Part shown: positions 13,101-25,179 of the stretch, in pieces
Numbering within the stretch: the stretch's first letter is position 1
Layout: each line of letters begins with the position of its first letter
NCBI RefSeq assembly: GCF_019097595.1
Contig: NC_080734.1
Span: 15,425,892 to 15,489,891 of the forward strand
Length of the DNA: 64,000 nt
Origin: Hemibagrus wyckioides
Lineage: Eukaryota > Chordata > Actinopteri > Siluriformes > Bagridae
Direction of reading: 5' to 3'
Notes under the pieces: model-generated
Databases searched by the model: none
What the model was told of the DNA's origin: nothing
What the model saw: the letters and a program-made list of their open reading frames with translations, nothing else
Program-made: the position numbers and the translations under genes

Positions 13101-16100
13101 AACACACAAACATGTCTGACAGGGCAATCTCTCTCACACCCTGCTTACCAACTGCAGCCATAAATCACGGTAAATCAACTATAATTAATTCAAACAGAGC
13201 CTTACAAAAGTCACTGCACTGTAGTAGATTGGAGTTTCAGGAAAATGCAAACAAACTACAGCTTAATGCATTCCTAAGCTGGGTTGAGGAAGGGTTCTTT
13301 TCATTCAAGATGTAATTAGAAATCCAATACATATTACAAAGGTGCAAAACCACACTCCCAGCATTATTTGAGCTACAGATCCTGAGAAATAACTCTTTGG
13401 ATGACCACACCCCCAAACTTGGCACCTATATGAAAAGAATCAGATATTATACTGAACATGTAAACTAAGCTCTGACATGCTAGGCTATATTGGCAAGCGA
13501 TGGCATTATTGTCAGCACCCGTGTTTTTAATAATTATTGACATCTGACCAATGAGTACTTTGACACAATGTTTGTGACGGAATAAGAAGACGATGCTTTG
13601 CTATAGTGCCAACATCAGGCTCATCATTTTCATCTCCCTTGCCTGAGTATTGGGGGAGAGTACTAACTTTCGACCAAAATTTCTGGGAAAGTTTGACTGC
13701 CCTCTGCCTTCAGAAATACAGTCCAAGCCTATTATCTCTATTCTACCCTTACCTTTGTGACATAGATCAGCCCTTCGTTTGTGACCGGATCCGTTTTAAT
13801 CATGAAGTTGCCGCTCTCGTTGCCCTTGGTGATTTCGTACACTGCTTTCCAGTTGGGGGTGCCCTTCAAATCCTTGTCATCGACACCGATCCGAGCGACC
13901 AGCACATCTACTTTGTTCTCTTGAACATTGCCTTTGTACTATTGCACAAACACAGTAATTAACAATAGAACCATCTTTAATATTGAGTGTAGTCTTCAGG
14001 ACATATGGCAACACAGAAAAAGTTAGAAGACCTCGTCTTTGGTGAGTTTATCTAAGATATCAGGCTGAACTCGGAACACTTACACAATAGACTAACCTTT
14101 GCTCTACAAAAACCCTTTGTTTTAGTTGGACCTGAGGAAATGACTATTACATGCAAGTAGACTGTTATGTTACATATTGTACACTAATGACAAATTCAAA
14201 GTCACAGATACACAATAATTATATGGTATGATTATATAGTAGAGCTTGTTAGGTCCCAAAGCATAATATATAATATACAAATCGTATTGAATATTTCAGA
14301 ATAAGGCATGAATGTTAAAAAAAAAGGTGTTATTCTATGATAAAGGCACAATAAACCACACAAATGTTGAGCGAAAACAGTGAAATTTGAATGGAAAATT
14401 ATAAACAAGAGAAGAGTACAATGCCAACCCTTTGGGTTCATTTAAAGCAGCTGTACATTTAACATGAAATAAACTGATTTTAAAGCCAAGGCTGACCGCA
14501 AAGAACTTACCAGGGGTTGAATAAAGGTGGGTGGATTATCATTGATATCAGTCAGAGTCACTGTAGCCGTTCCTGTGTTGAAGAGACCGTCAGGTGATCC
14601 ACCCATGTCTCTGATCTCCATTAAAATAAAGTGCTTCTCTTGAGTCTGAAGGAAAGTCCACAGTTGTAATCATTTATAATGTGGTTGTCATTCAAAAAGA
14701 CTACATTTAGAGAGACATTTTATTCTAGCGATATCATAGCACATAATTCATATGTAGCCTCGACATCCATGTGTAACATATTTGATAACTCTCATAGGTC
14801 ATCTTCACATCAGCTTCTTAACATTCCACTACACAACGTCTTCACACACAAAAGGACAGGTGTACATTCACACCTAGATCATATTTACATACACCTATAT
14901 ATAATGGGTATTTATAGGCAGGCAATACCTCTCTGTCCAATGTGTTGGTAGCGGCAGAAATAACCCCAGAGTAGGGGTCTATACGGAACAGGTCCGTGCC
15001 TGTCTTCAGAGTGTACTTGATCTTGGTGTGCATAGTGTCTGGTTCGTCCTTATCTGTTGCAATCACTTTACCTACAACAGTGCCTTAAGACGGAACATAA
15101 AAAAAATGAATTCTTGAACTTGATACAGACCATACAATACACCAGCTTCATAATCCTAGTTAAGCTTTCTGTGCTCTTCATGTAAAAAGCTGTCATGGTA
15201 CACACAAGCTGACAGTGGGTCCTAGTGTCATACCAAGACTTGTTGGTACTTATGAACACTTTCATTCAAATTGTGAAAAATTTTGCTTGACCTTTTGCAA
15301 CTATTACATCCCTTACTTACTCATGGGGCATTGTTCCTGAACAGTAAAGTCCATAGGACCAGTGAACTGTGGAGCATTGTCATTCTCATCCTCTATGTTC
15401 ACAGTGATTGGAAGAGGATCGTCAGTCTGTACCCTGCTCATGGTGTTGTAGGCATAGGCTGTAAACTAAGGTAGAAGACAAGCGTCTAAGACACTTCATA
15501 CAGCAGACATTTCAAAGTCTCATCAGAGGACTTGGAGTACTTATCATTAAAGTCATTAAGATGCTAAGACTTATAAATCTGACTTTTTCTGTATTGTGAA
15601 AAGAACAGTTTGGGAGAAAGATATGTTTTACTTACTTTAATCTGAGGGTACTGTTCACGGTCAATAGGGCCGTGGACTTTTAACATGCCAGTGTTTGGGA
15701 TAATTGAAAACAGACCAACGGGAGGAAGAGTAACACCAGGTCCCTTTATTTCGTAATAAAGTGAGTAATTTACTGATGTGTCTGATGCAATCTAACAAGA
15801 AAAAGAGATTAGAAACATTAGAAATGTATCCAAATACAGTACACTGCCAGAAATGTATCAGAAAACAACAGAAAATAATGCGATGCTGGATACAGAAAAG
15901 ACAACAGAAAGGGTCAGGTTCAACAAAATGTCCAGCAAAATAATAATTAGAGCAATGCATTTCTTACACAGATTTATACTACACAGCTATCAGGGTGCAA
16001 AATTGAGAGCCTTACCATTTCCATTTCCTTGGGGAAAGGACCTTTGCCGTTCTCCTTGATGCTGAAAGGTGGAGGACTCCATCTTCTTTTGGTGCGTTTA

Positions 16101-19100
16101 AGAACTGCGTTGTTAGACACCTACAATCACAATCAACAGTGAAAATATTGCTGACTACATTCCATCTGTGTGGGCAAGTGGGTCCGGGTGATTAATTAAA
16201 CCTTAATTAATAAGCATACTTATGTAATACTGTGCATTACCTGACCAGTGGAGGTGAGGCTGACATCCACGAACCACCTGTGATCGTTGCGGTCCTGGAC
16301 AGTTATCCAGAAAAACAAGCCATCCTCTGGTACCACAGTTGCAAGGACAGTTTGGATGGTGCCATCCATTTCTACTCTGAAAGCTGGGTCACTGGCAGTC
16401 AAACCCAGAGGCCCGTCGCCACAACCTTCCAAATTCACTACAGAAAGAGAACAACGTTATGATGAGTTAAAGGATAGAACTGTAACTAGAACACATCACA
16501 TGGATTACTGAATAAAAAATAAAAAGTGTTATGGCCAATGACATTTAACGTGATGTACAAGAAAAGTGATTAGAAAACACCGTACCATGAGAAACAACAT
16601 AACCAGGTATCAGCCTCACAGGAACCTGTGCTTGGATATGCTTCTGGACACATGACTCCACGCAATAATACATCAGCTGAGAAAAAGAGAAAAGCGTTGA
16701 CTCAGACTTTGCCTTTAATCCAGCTTCCCACTATAAACTGGAGCACAAACTGTATCCAAAAAAAACATTTAACCAAGCAACTAGTAAACAGGTACTTACT
16801 GCTCGTACTAATACTTTGTAAAATAAATAAATAAATAAAAAAAAAATAAACTATTATCAAAAGCTGAAGTGTTTTTCATGTAAAGGACTGATTTACTTAT
16901 TTATCAAATTTTTGTTCTAATTGTGGATCTTTAGTTAATGCCGTAGCTTGAATAGAAATGTTCTCTGTCAGTGTTTTTTTTTATTGAATTATTTTTAAAT
17001 CATTTCCCGGCATTATCAGCACATGCTGATTGCACCATACAATTTACATGTACCCTGCATGCAAGCTGCTGTTTGGCTTAAAAGATGCAAGAAATTACAC
17101 ATTTCCAGTTCACAAAGCAATGCATTAGTAATTTTCATCTGAACAACATATATCAAAGGACATCTGAACCACTATTACAAAACAAAAAACCCCACACCTC
17201 TTTGTATTTTGCAACAAGAAAAGTCATCCTCCAACTCCACCCAAGCAGAAATGTTTTAATCCTGAATCAGATTTGAAACATACTTCCGAAACCATCAGTC
17301 CAGAATTTTTCAAAATGACTTACTATAACACAATAGCTAATAACTGAATAAAATGGTTATAACATATTACATACAATAATCATTCAAATGATGTTCAGAG
17401 ACGCTTTTTAGGGCTTGGCAGCATTATGTAATGCCATCACATTTTGAATAGATTCTGTAACGATGGCAGATGGTTCGTTTTTGGAGTGGCTAAGTAACAT
17501 TATCAATGAAATCAAGATAGGGAGCATCACCGGATACTCCATTTCATGAATGAAGTGATTTATATGAGGATTCTAGTTTCATGTCGAATCTGTTGTTGTA
17601 TTGGAAGTGAAATAAAGTCCAGCAGACCCCCGTGACCCTAATTAGGAATAAGCAGGTATAGACAATGGATGGATGGATGGATGGATGGAAGTGAAATATA
17701 GTTATATGATATTTACTCTTGTAAAGAAATTGATTGTAATAATAACTAAATTAAAGCATTTTATTTTCATATTTTTTTACAAGGTTATGTTTTTGTAAAT
17801 ATCTAACAATGACCTTGTTTTAATAACATTCGAAACATATTTGTATCTAACGGCATACAGATGTTTAAGTGCTAGTATAACAGCAGACGTTTGGCTACAT
17901 GCTAAGCTTCAACACTGACTGATTATGATGGGTAATTTATCTACTTGGCTGTACTATAGTCATAAATCTGCCAAAGCTTAACAAAGAAGGCAAACAAAGA
18001 GACACTGTGACATTAACATGTCTCGTCTGTGAATTTTGTTCCAAAGGTACTGAGTGACACAGCTTATATCTTTAGCTGTACACCAAAGGCATCAATCAAG
18101 TTCTAAACTGTATGTCAGGGTAGTGCACGAATTTGATAGGACGAGCGATGTTCTGATAGCACCGATATTTAGCGTAACAGCATGGAGGAAATTTCACTGC
18201 TTATATCACATTCACTTTTCGGTGTAAACAACATTCCCGTTGTAGTCTGTTACACTGAAACCGATACTACATTTACTACGGTCTGTCAGTCTCTGTGTGT
18301 TGTCATGGCAACAAGCAAGCATGCTCAAAACAGTTTTGGGAACTATCTTCACAGACACCAGGCAAATAATTATTTGGGTCTATTGTGTCTGACACGTCAT
18401 TTGCATACGTTCAAATCTGTTGTATAAAAGTGACACAATGATATTCAGTACACAGTTAGTTGCTTAAATATATTCTGGACATTACACAGTGTGGCATTAT
18501 TAATGTTTCGCTACGCATCACATCCCTTTTCATTTTTCGACGCACAGTCTGATACCTGGAACTGGTTCAAGACTGACATCTGAGCAACCAAGCCGACTCT
18601 TTCATGGTTCACACGAGTGATTTACCTCACGCCAGCATTGCTAACGCCATAAAATATGCTAGTGTTTTGGTTAGTTTCAACTTTTATGGCATAAGTACTC
18701 AGTATCAGTTCGGTGTATCTCTATCAAAACCAGTACAGCATGACTCAACATGCCGACACCTCAACCAGATACAATCTGGTACATTATGATAAATAAACTC
18801 AGAATGTTTTAACCTCAAAATAACCTCAAAAAGAATGTGCTTTCAGTTTACTGGAAAATAGGATGTAACTGTGTATGACTATCCAACTTGATTCATTTTC
18901 ACTTACAAACACAATACTCCTGACCTTTGTCAAGACAAGATATCTAACCAGAACTCACTAAAAAGGTCTTGTGTGTGTATTTTTCAACAGGCATTTCCCC
19001 TGGTTATTTATTAAACCATAAAGGAGGGAGGGAGTGACCAGATAAGTTTATGGAGATAAAGAAATCCTCAAAATGGCTCAAAGATCCTCAAAAAAAAAAA

Positions 19101-19237
19101 GCTCTGAAAGATGAGAATGAACAGACTGGTAAACAGAAAAGAGACCTAAAAGACTATTCAGCTCAATGTATCAACGCATCAACGCTGCAAGGAGTAAATC
19201 TGCTCTGAAAGGGGTTTTCACTGTTCCTCTGACACAA

Positions 19238-19319
<82 letters not shown>

Positions 19320-19545
19320 TTTAAACACACTTTTTAACATTTAAACGTGAAAGTCTATAGTACTCCATGTTTCTGTGTACGTATTTAAAGTGAACCGCAC
19401 GTCATTCATCGCCCGCAGGTAACATTGTACGCAATGGCAAACTTTACAAAGGCTTTTCGGCAACTAACTGTAACAAAGCAAAGACTTTTAGAAGTAAACT
19501 CACCAAAAGAAACAGGACATGACAGAAAACGCCGACCCGGGACAT
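7164..19545 (-). CDS. dsc2l: Desmocollin (desmocollin-2-like), 882 aa, 16 exons
   Basis: Calcium-dependent adhesion protein of desmosomes. Exons in transcript order: 19545-19504, 16676-16586, 16437-16241, 16120-16016, 15791-15636, 15465-15321, 15083-14929, 14645-14511, 13938-13753, 12756-12509, 11908-11766, 10640-10419, 10220-9996, 8810-8695, 8001-7735, 7379-7164 (2649 nt, frame kept at every join). Residues 1-23 are the signal peptide. A cadherin prodomain (PGYVVSHVNLEGC) runs to about 122, where KRTKR precedes RW, so mature Trp2 is at residue 124. Four full cadherin repeats show EDENDNAP, TDINDNPP, EDVDEGPEF and EDVNDNTP linkers and LDRE motifs. A membrane-proximal domain and a transmembrane run (LLGLLLLLLL, about 660-690) follow. 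The last exon encodes [17 protein letters not shown], the intracellular cadherin sequence that binds plakoglobin. The large prodomain and length identify desmocollin rather than desmoglein. Whether a short alternative b-form exon exists in the last intron could not be determined. Confidence 0.93.
8084..8570 (-). mobile_element. Deleted Tc1-like element inside a dsc2l intron
   Basis: Inverted ends: left begins cactatatggctaaaagttt; the right end, inverted, begins cactgtatggccaaaaataa. On the minus strand 8304-8564 retains the C-terminal transposase signature (HDNAPVHKARLHKTW and then LDLNPAEHLWDE), with the second catalytic Asp and the final Glu region. The N-terminal part is gone. It lies in the intron between exons 14 and 15. 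Confidence 0.8.
9383..9443. repeat. Imperfect (CTA)n / (AAT)n trinucleotide repeat in a dsc2l intron
   Basis: About 60 bases of ctactaccactactact-type repeats passing into ataataataat. It sits in the intron after the transmembrane exon. Confidence 0.8.
11099..11618 (+). mobile_element. Deleted Tc1-like element in a dsc2l intron, 520 bp
   Basis: Ends are inverted repeats: left starts CACTGAGCACTTTATTAGAA and the right end is its near reverse complement (gtttctaagaaagtgctcag). The interior preserves stretches typical of a transposase 5' half (for example tctagagtttactcagaat) but the catalytic half is lost. It lies between the exons at 11766 and 10640. Confidence 0.8.
12054..12472. mobile_element. 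Small non-autonomous DNA transposon in a dsc2l intron
   Basis: The left end reads agggtgctttcacacct and the right end reads acgtgaaagcaccct, forming about 15-bp inverted repeats around 419 bases with no open frame of interest. The superfamily is uncertain; the ends are not of Tc1 type. Confidence 0.6.
17622..17692 (+). repeat. Truncated SINE/LINE 3' end with (GGAT)n tail
   Basis: The segment cagcagacccccgtgaccct followed by aataagcaggtatagacaat and (ggat)n matches the end of the repeat at 36290-36532. It is a 5'-truncated copy in the first intron of dsc2l. Confidence 0.75.
19249..19316. repeat. (AT)n microsatellite in dsc2l intron 1
   Basis: About 34 uninterrupted AT units, preceded by a short (AC)n. 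It lies about 190 bases inside the first intron, close to exon 1. Confidence 0.95.
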
Positions 19546-19804
19546 GTTGAACACCGAGTAGTTTCTGTAGACCGGAAAAGAATGGCGCAGTGAAAGGCGA
19601 GGTGAAATGTCCTCTCTCTGGGCGGTGAGGAGGGAAGAGTGGAGTGGAGTGGAGTGGGCGTGGTCAGCGGGCCGTGTAAAAAGAGTGTAGAAGAGTCGGG
19701 CGTTGGCGCTGTAATAGAGTAGACTCGCGCGTGCACGTGGGTACCGTTTGCATAGAAAATACACTGGTGATGGCTGGCTTTGAAAATGGCTGACTTGTAT
19801 TCTA
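19546..19804 (-). promoter_or_regulatory. Presumed dsc2l promoter and 5' untranslated region
   Basis: GC content rises sharply immediately upstream of the dsc2l start codon, with a GC-rich stretch at 19655-19740 and a tandem ggagt repeat (19632-19655). No TATA box is obvious. The region is bounded upstream by a transposon relic starting near 19805. The promoter call is inference from position and composition. Confidence 0.45.
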
Positions 19805-20560
19805 CTTGGCCAGAAGTTTGTGGACGCCTGACCTTATCTATCTGTATGTGGTACAAACTTCTGTAGGATGCCTTCACTGGAGCGAACCTGTTCCAGCCTG
19901 ACACTGCTACAATGCAATGTGAGGTCAGAGCAGTCCAGCACAGAGCCCTGACCTCAACACTTTTGAGCAGATAAGGAATGTTGACTATGTGCCAGTTCTT
20001 CACGCCCAACACCGTTGCCTGACCTCACTAATGCTTCGATTTTTATCTGCAAAGGGATGATGTGGCTACAGGCTGTAGCACTACAAATACCCTTCACTGG
20101 AGAGAAGGGGTATGAAGCTGTTACAGAATGACACTGTGCAATGTGAGTGGAAGAACTTGAGTGTCCAGCCCTGACCTCAACCCCACTGAATACCTTAAAA
20201 ACCGGAATGCTGACTATGGGACTGTTCTCTGCTTCCATTATCAGTGCCTGACCTCACTAACTTCAGATTTATCTGCAAAGGGATGGTGTGGCTGCAGGCT
20301 TGTTGATGGAAGACTACGTTAAACAGTTTGAACAAGTAAAATAAGGTGTGGCTCCTGCTTGTTTGAATTGAAAGCCTGCTCCCACACTGGCCCATCGTGG
20401 GAAAGAGTGAAAAACCCCTCCTCTAGTGGCTGAAAATCTAAAATCTAGTGGAAAGCCTTCCTAGAAAATTGTGGGTTACATCTTTATATCTGAAATGGTA
20501 ATTTAATAAAAGAAAAAGAAAAAAGCACATATGATCAGGAGTCTGCATACCTTTGCCCAT
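19805..20560. mobile_element. Decayed Tc1-like element with internal tandem duplication
   Basis: The left end reads tggccagaagtttgtggacg and the right end, inverted, reads catgggcaaaggtatgcaga, a recognisable pair of degraded inverted repeats. Inside, a segment of about 220 bases (ctgacctcactaatgct, atctgcaaagggatg, ccttcactggaga and so on) is present two to three times. The repeated phrases resemble the C-terminal coding part of a Tc1 transposase but no frame is intact. Part of 20335-20410 also resembles the small element at 60727-60909. Confidence 0.6.
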
Positions 20561-22697
20561 GTAATAATTTAATTAGGCTGTGTGACTACATGTCTGTGGT
20601 TCTGTTTTGGTCTAGGCATACATTTCCGCCAGTGATAGGAATCTCATCAAGATCAATGAAAAGATAAATGCTGTGTCTTTTGGAAAAAGTCATGGAGGGG
20701 TGAAAAAGCCGGGAGTGTTCAGATTTTACGATATACAGGCCATATCAAATATCTGTCTGTGTGTGATGAGGACTGATCTGGTTAGACACTGAGTCAACAT
20801 CATCATCATTTCCAAAATAGGGCAGAACTTTTTAGAATCTTTTGAAGTTTTCATTATGATTGCATTTTTAACACTGCTCATTTACTGATATTTGTGATTT
20901 CATTCTTATCTTCAGGATACAGGAACAGAAGGATCAACGGTGCTTTAATGTTTAACAAAAAAAGGTTTATATACAGTTGAGTGCTGTGATGAAGTCTCCA
21001 GTACCCTCAACAAGAGGAATCAATCAATGCAATCATTATTGTATTAATAAACAGTTTACGAGAATATTTATTGCATATCAGTGTTTGCCAGAGCAGCGTG
21101 TGTTGAAATATGGTGGGCATTTGACGCAGTATCACATCTGGGTAGTGAACTGGAATGGGCCCTGACGGTGAACCTGTGGAATTTGGCATGTTGCTGTGAG
21201 TAACACACCCTTATTCAGAGCTCCGGCACACTTGGTGAAAAAGTATAAAGGATGAAGAGCTGTAAATTAGTGTAGACAAACACAAAATCCATCGTCACCT
21301 GTTAATCAAGGTAAATTAAATCACTATTCACAATTTCCTGTTTACATAAATGGATGAAAGTTTCTGTGTTTGTCCTGTGTTATCATATTTCTCCTGTATA
21401 CCTACAAAATTCTATAATAACATAATACTGATGGTTGCATGCGAATATGCATGAATAAACCCATTATATGATATTTATTATCATTTGAAAATGGCTCAAA
21501 CACAGCATAATGTACTAAATGAACCAGGGACAGCAAGTGACACTGAAATACAGGTCTGGGTGTGTCTAGCTAGGCTTCAGGCACACCTGGTTACGCCCTT
21601 ATACACAATGTCCCATGGTTACTACGTTGAGCCAGGTTGGCATCTCTAGGCGACAATATGTGTGTGTCTGCGTATGTGGAAAAGTGAGAGTGAGAGAGGA
21701 CGTATTGCACAATACACAATATGTTTCACAGTTATGTTGTTTTTCATGCTGTCTTCTCAAATGTACAGGAAAGAATTTAATCGGATTTATTACTGAATAA
21801 AAATAAATAAATGTTGCATTGTTCCTTTTAAACCACACCGACTTGCCTTATGTGCTACGAAAGGTTAATAGAGACGTTGTAAGTGAGTTGTATCATAATA
21901 GGGTTTTACACTCTGTGGTTTTCAACTGCTCAAGCACTGAGGTGTGCTGGTAATTCTAGAGCCAAGACCTCACCGCACTCTCTATTTACACAGTCTCTCT
22001 CACAGCCCCCCTTTTTCGGAGCTCAGGTAACTAGTAGCTCGCATCACCGGCTTGATTAATGCCCCTTTCTATTCCTCTCTCTCCTGCTCATTGTGTTGTA
22101 TGAGTGGACAGGGCACGAAGTCAGAACCGATTCAGATGTAGTGTGTGCTTCAGTCTTCCACCTCACTTGGTCAGCCTGAAAAGAGCATGCTAGAACGAGG
22201 GCCTGTAAATAGGTTCTGTTGGTCAAAAGTGCTGAGATAAGGGGTTTTAAATTACACACTTATGTAGGACTGTTAAAATTTTCTCCAGAATTAAAAGCCT
22301 CAGCTCAGCTAAGATGTCAGAAACATTCTACTCAGTGCAAAGTCTCAGTTTAATCAGCACCATGAACTGTGCGCTGAATTTTATGGTTTTATGCTTAACT
22401 GAAGTATTTATTTAGACCCCGGTGAGAATTATATTCTATATTTCTTATATTCGTGTAAATTCCCAAAGGTCAGAGTAAAAGTAAATATACTTGTTTATTT
22501 GTATTATTTACAGCATATTTTCTTCATGTTTGCCTATGAGCATTTTCTCATGTTTTTGTGGTTTTTGCTCAACATATTTTCACTGGCTCCATTTCACTGG
22601 CGTTTTGGAATGTATTTAACAAATGCGATGTCAGCACACGTCAAAAAAATACATACTTTGCGCAATATGTTGCTTTGGGTGTAGCAACATGTATGTA

Positions 22698-22736
<39 letters not shown>

Positions 22737-22760
22737 CGGTGGGTGTGGGTGTGTGTGTCA
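22698..22760. repeat. (GT)n microsatellite
   Basis: About 16 GT units followed by degenerate gtgggtcggtgggtgtgggt. Confidence 0.9.
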
Positions 22761-23239
22761 GGGCAGGAACAGGTGTGATCACAGACAGGTGCCTGACAGG
22801 TTTATGACAAAACACATTATCTGATATTGGTCATCTGATCATGATGTGATCATGAAAATACTCTCACAATCACAAACACCAGGTAAACATTTTCTGTGAC
22901 TCACACTTTCTGTCATTAGAGTGATGAATCACTGTCGAGCTGTCTTCTGCATCATCCTATGAGACACTGTCGGTTTGTGTCAGATCACAACTGTGATTTT
23001 TAAAAAATGCACCTGGTCTGTTGGGTTTCTTTGTTCTTCTTCTTCATCATCTTCATCTTCTTCTTCTCCTTCATTTTTCTTTTTGCAGTAGTTTTATGTA
23101 AGGTGAGTATGAACACAGTACTCACTCAGAACAAATAAAATCTACTCAACCAACCATTTAGCAAATAATCCCAAGGCAATGGAAATTATAGTCAGTAAAG
23201 TGTATCATTTGTATATCCTTCATTTCTACATTTTATCTC

Positions 23240-23465
23240 ACACCTCCGGAGTCAGGGGTTCAATTCCCGTCTGTGTGTGTGGATGTTCTCCCTGGATTTT
23301 GTGGGTTTCCTCTGGTCCGAAGATATGATATGCGTTGTTGACCTTCATTATGTGGTATTTCTAAATTGCCCCTGGTGTCGGAGTGTGTGTGATTGTGCCC
23401 TGCGACGAGTCGGAACCCTGTTCTGGCTGTCTTCCACCCTGGGATAGGTTCCCTACGATCCTGTT
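23240..23465 (+). repeat. SINE-like fragment
   Basis: Contains a B-box-like motif (ggttcaattcccg) followed by the body ggatgttctccctg, gggtttcctctggtccga, taaattgcccctggtg and ccctgggataggttcc, related to the repeat at 36290-36532. A tRNA-derived SINE fused to a LINE-type 3' body is the likely source; the family name is not certain. Confidence 0.55.
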
Positions 23466-23937
23466 TACTTTACCATTCAAACTGAATGCCAAAGGATTCT
23501 GTATCACCATTCCCAATTGTTTAGCAGGGTATTTATAGCATCCTTTTGTATCATTTTACAAGCTTTTATGTTAACTGCCCTTTATAGTACACAGCAGTCT
23601 TAATTTTATTTTCCCTTTTATTAAATGTAAGCTCACTGTGCAGCATATCGGGCATCTGTTACTGTGTTTACGTTGTGTTTTATGAATAAACTCGAGGATA
23701 AGTTTCACACGTAAGGAAATGTGGCTTTTACAGATTACTTACACGTTTTAATCTTATAAGCCGTTTTTACAAAGGAATAAAGTTGTCTTTTAAACACATT
23801 TGAGCTCTCAGAGACAAGAAACATGGAGCAGAACTGTTCAGTAATGATATCTATTGATTTAACTTTGATATACTTTTTTATATTTTATGTTTTATATACT
23901 GTTTTCTCTGTGGATTCAGGGGACGCAACAGAAAAAT

Positions 23938-23942
23938 TCGGC

Positions 23943-24013
<71 letters not shown>

Positions 24014-24029
24014 CACCCCCCCTCCCTCA

Positions 24030-24067
<38 letters not shown>

Positions 24068-24088
24068 TGCACCCCCCCTCCCTCACTC

Positions 24089-24141
<53 letters not shown>

Positions 24142-24445
24142 TGCACCCCCCTTCCCTCACTCTCTTTCTCTCACTCTCACACTGTCCTCCCCTCTATTTT
24201 TCTCTCTTACTCTCTCTCTCTCCCCCTCACGCTGTTTCTCTCTCTCTCTCTCTCTCTCTCATGCCCATTGTTTCCCTCCCTCCCTCTCTCTCTCTCCGTC
24301 TCTCCCTCTCTCTCTCTCTCTCACTTCCTTATCTTCTGCTCAAGTTTCACTCCCGGTTGTTGCTATGGAGAGCTGGGGTTGTTTTGTGTTGAATGGTGCT
24401 GTTAAAGTGACACGCACACACACACACACACACACACGCACATGC
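23938..24445. repeat. Compound (CT)n/(CA)n simple-repeat tract
   Basis: About 500 bases almost wholly of alternating CT and CA runs, including repeated catgcaccccccctccctca blocks, so the strand shown is nearly purine-free over long stretches. The tract is broken near 24330-24410 by unique sequence. Apparent Ser/Leu and Thr/His proteins in it are not genes. Confidence 0.95.
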
Positions 24446-25109
24446 ACAGGAAAGGAAAAAGAAGTGAAAAGGAAAGAGGATATATGTGGGTAGAAATGAG
24501 ACATAGAGTTTGTGTTTTAATGACAGATCGTGTAATTATTCAATCCTTCAAATGGAAAAGTCTGTATCTAGAACTTTTGGTTAAATGCCAAATAATTTAC
24601 TGTCATCATTATAACTGGCTGAATGTTCGCATTGTGTTTTCAAAATGCCTTTTCCTGTTTCGGGTACCAATTACGAAATAGGCCGTTGTAATACCATACA
24701 TTCCTAAATCTACTCTTTCACCACTCCTTTAAAAAGTCAGATCACAGTTCTGCCCTAGTTCTAGCATTCACTACTTACTATAATCTTTCCCTGACCTTAA
24801 ATTACCTAGAACTGGAAAGGGTGAGTGAGAGACCAACTACAGAGGGGAAAAAAGGAGTCAAAAGACAGTGTTCCATTGTGGGTGTTACTAAAGGAGCCAG
24901 AGAGAGTCATAAACCAACATGCACACATAGATACGCTGAAGCCCATACATTATTTAACAGCTTCAATACAACACCAAGACAGAGTCAACTTTTGCACATT
25001 TATATGCTGCAGTTTTATGGCTAATTAAAAAAGTTGTATTAGTCACATCGACAAGACCCTTCTGTAGTGCATTGTGTACCTTATTTTATATACTTTACAT
25101 TATTACTAA

Positions 25110-25115
25110 TGTCTG

Positions 25116-25179
<64 letters not shown>
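25110..25179. repeat. (CTAT)n microsatellite
   Basis: About 17 tetranucleotide units. The Tc1-like element begins immediately after its last TA. Confidence 0.95.

Larger units (their letters stand above)
20561..25109. other. Intergenic region between the divergent dsc2l and dsgA genes, no gene seen
   Basis: Apart from microsatellites and the SINE-like fragment listed separately, this stretch shows no exon-like sequence on either strand. Open frames in the CT/CA tracts (23823-24493) are artefacts of simple repeats. Shared regulatory elements of the divergent pair could lie here, but I cannot point to one. Confidence 0.5.

Noticed and set aside
13606..13962. 118-codon open frame on the plus strand
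   Set aside because: It is antisense to the cadherin repeat 3 exon of dsc2l (13753-13938), which is in frame with its neighbours on the minus strand.
19500..20012. 170-codon minus-strand frame running into dsc2l exon 1
   Set aside because: Only its last part, from the ATG at 19545, gives a signal peptide joining in phase to exon 2; the upstream part lies in the promoter region and the transposon relic.
23823..24493. Three overlapping open frames of 160-189 codons on the plus strand
   Set aside because: They translate CT/CA simple repeats into Ser-Leu and Thr-His strings in all frames; there is no domain, codon bias or splice context.
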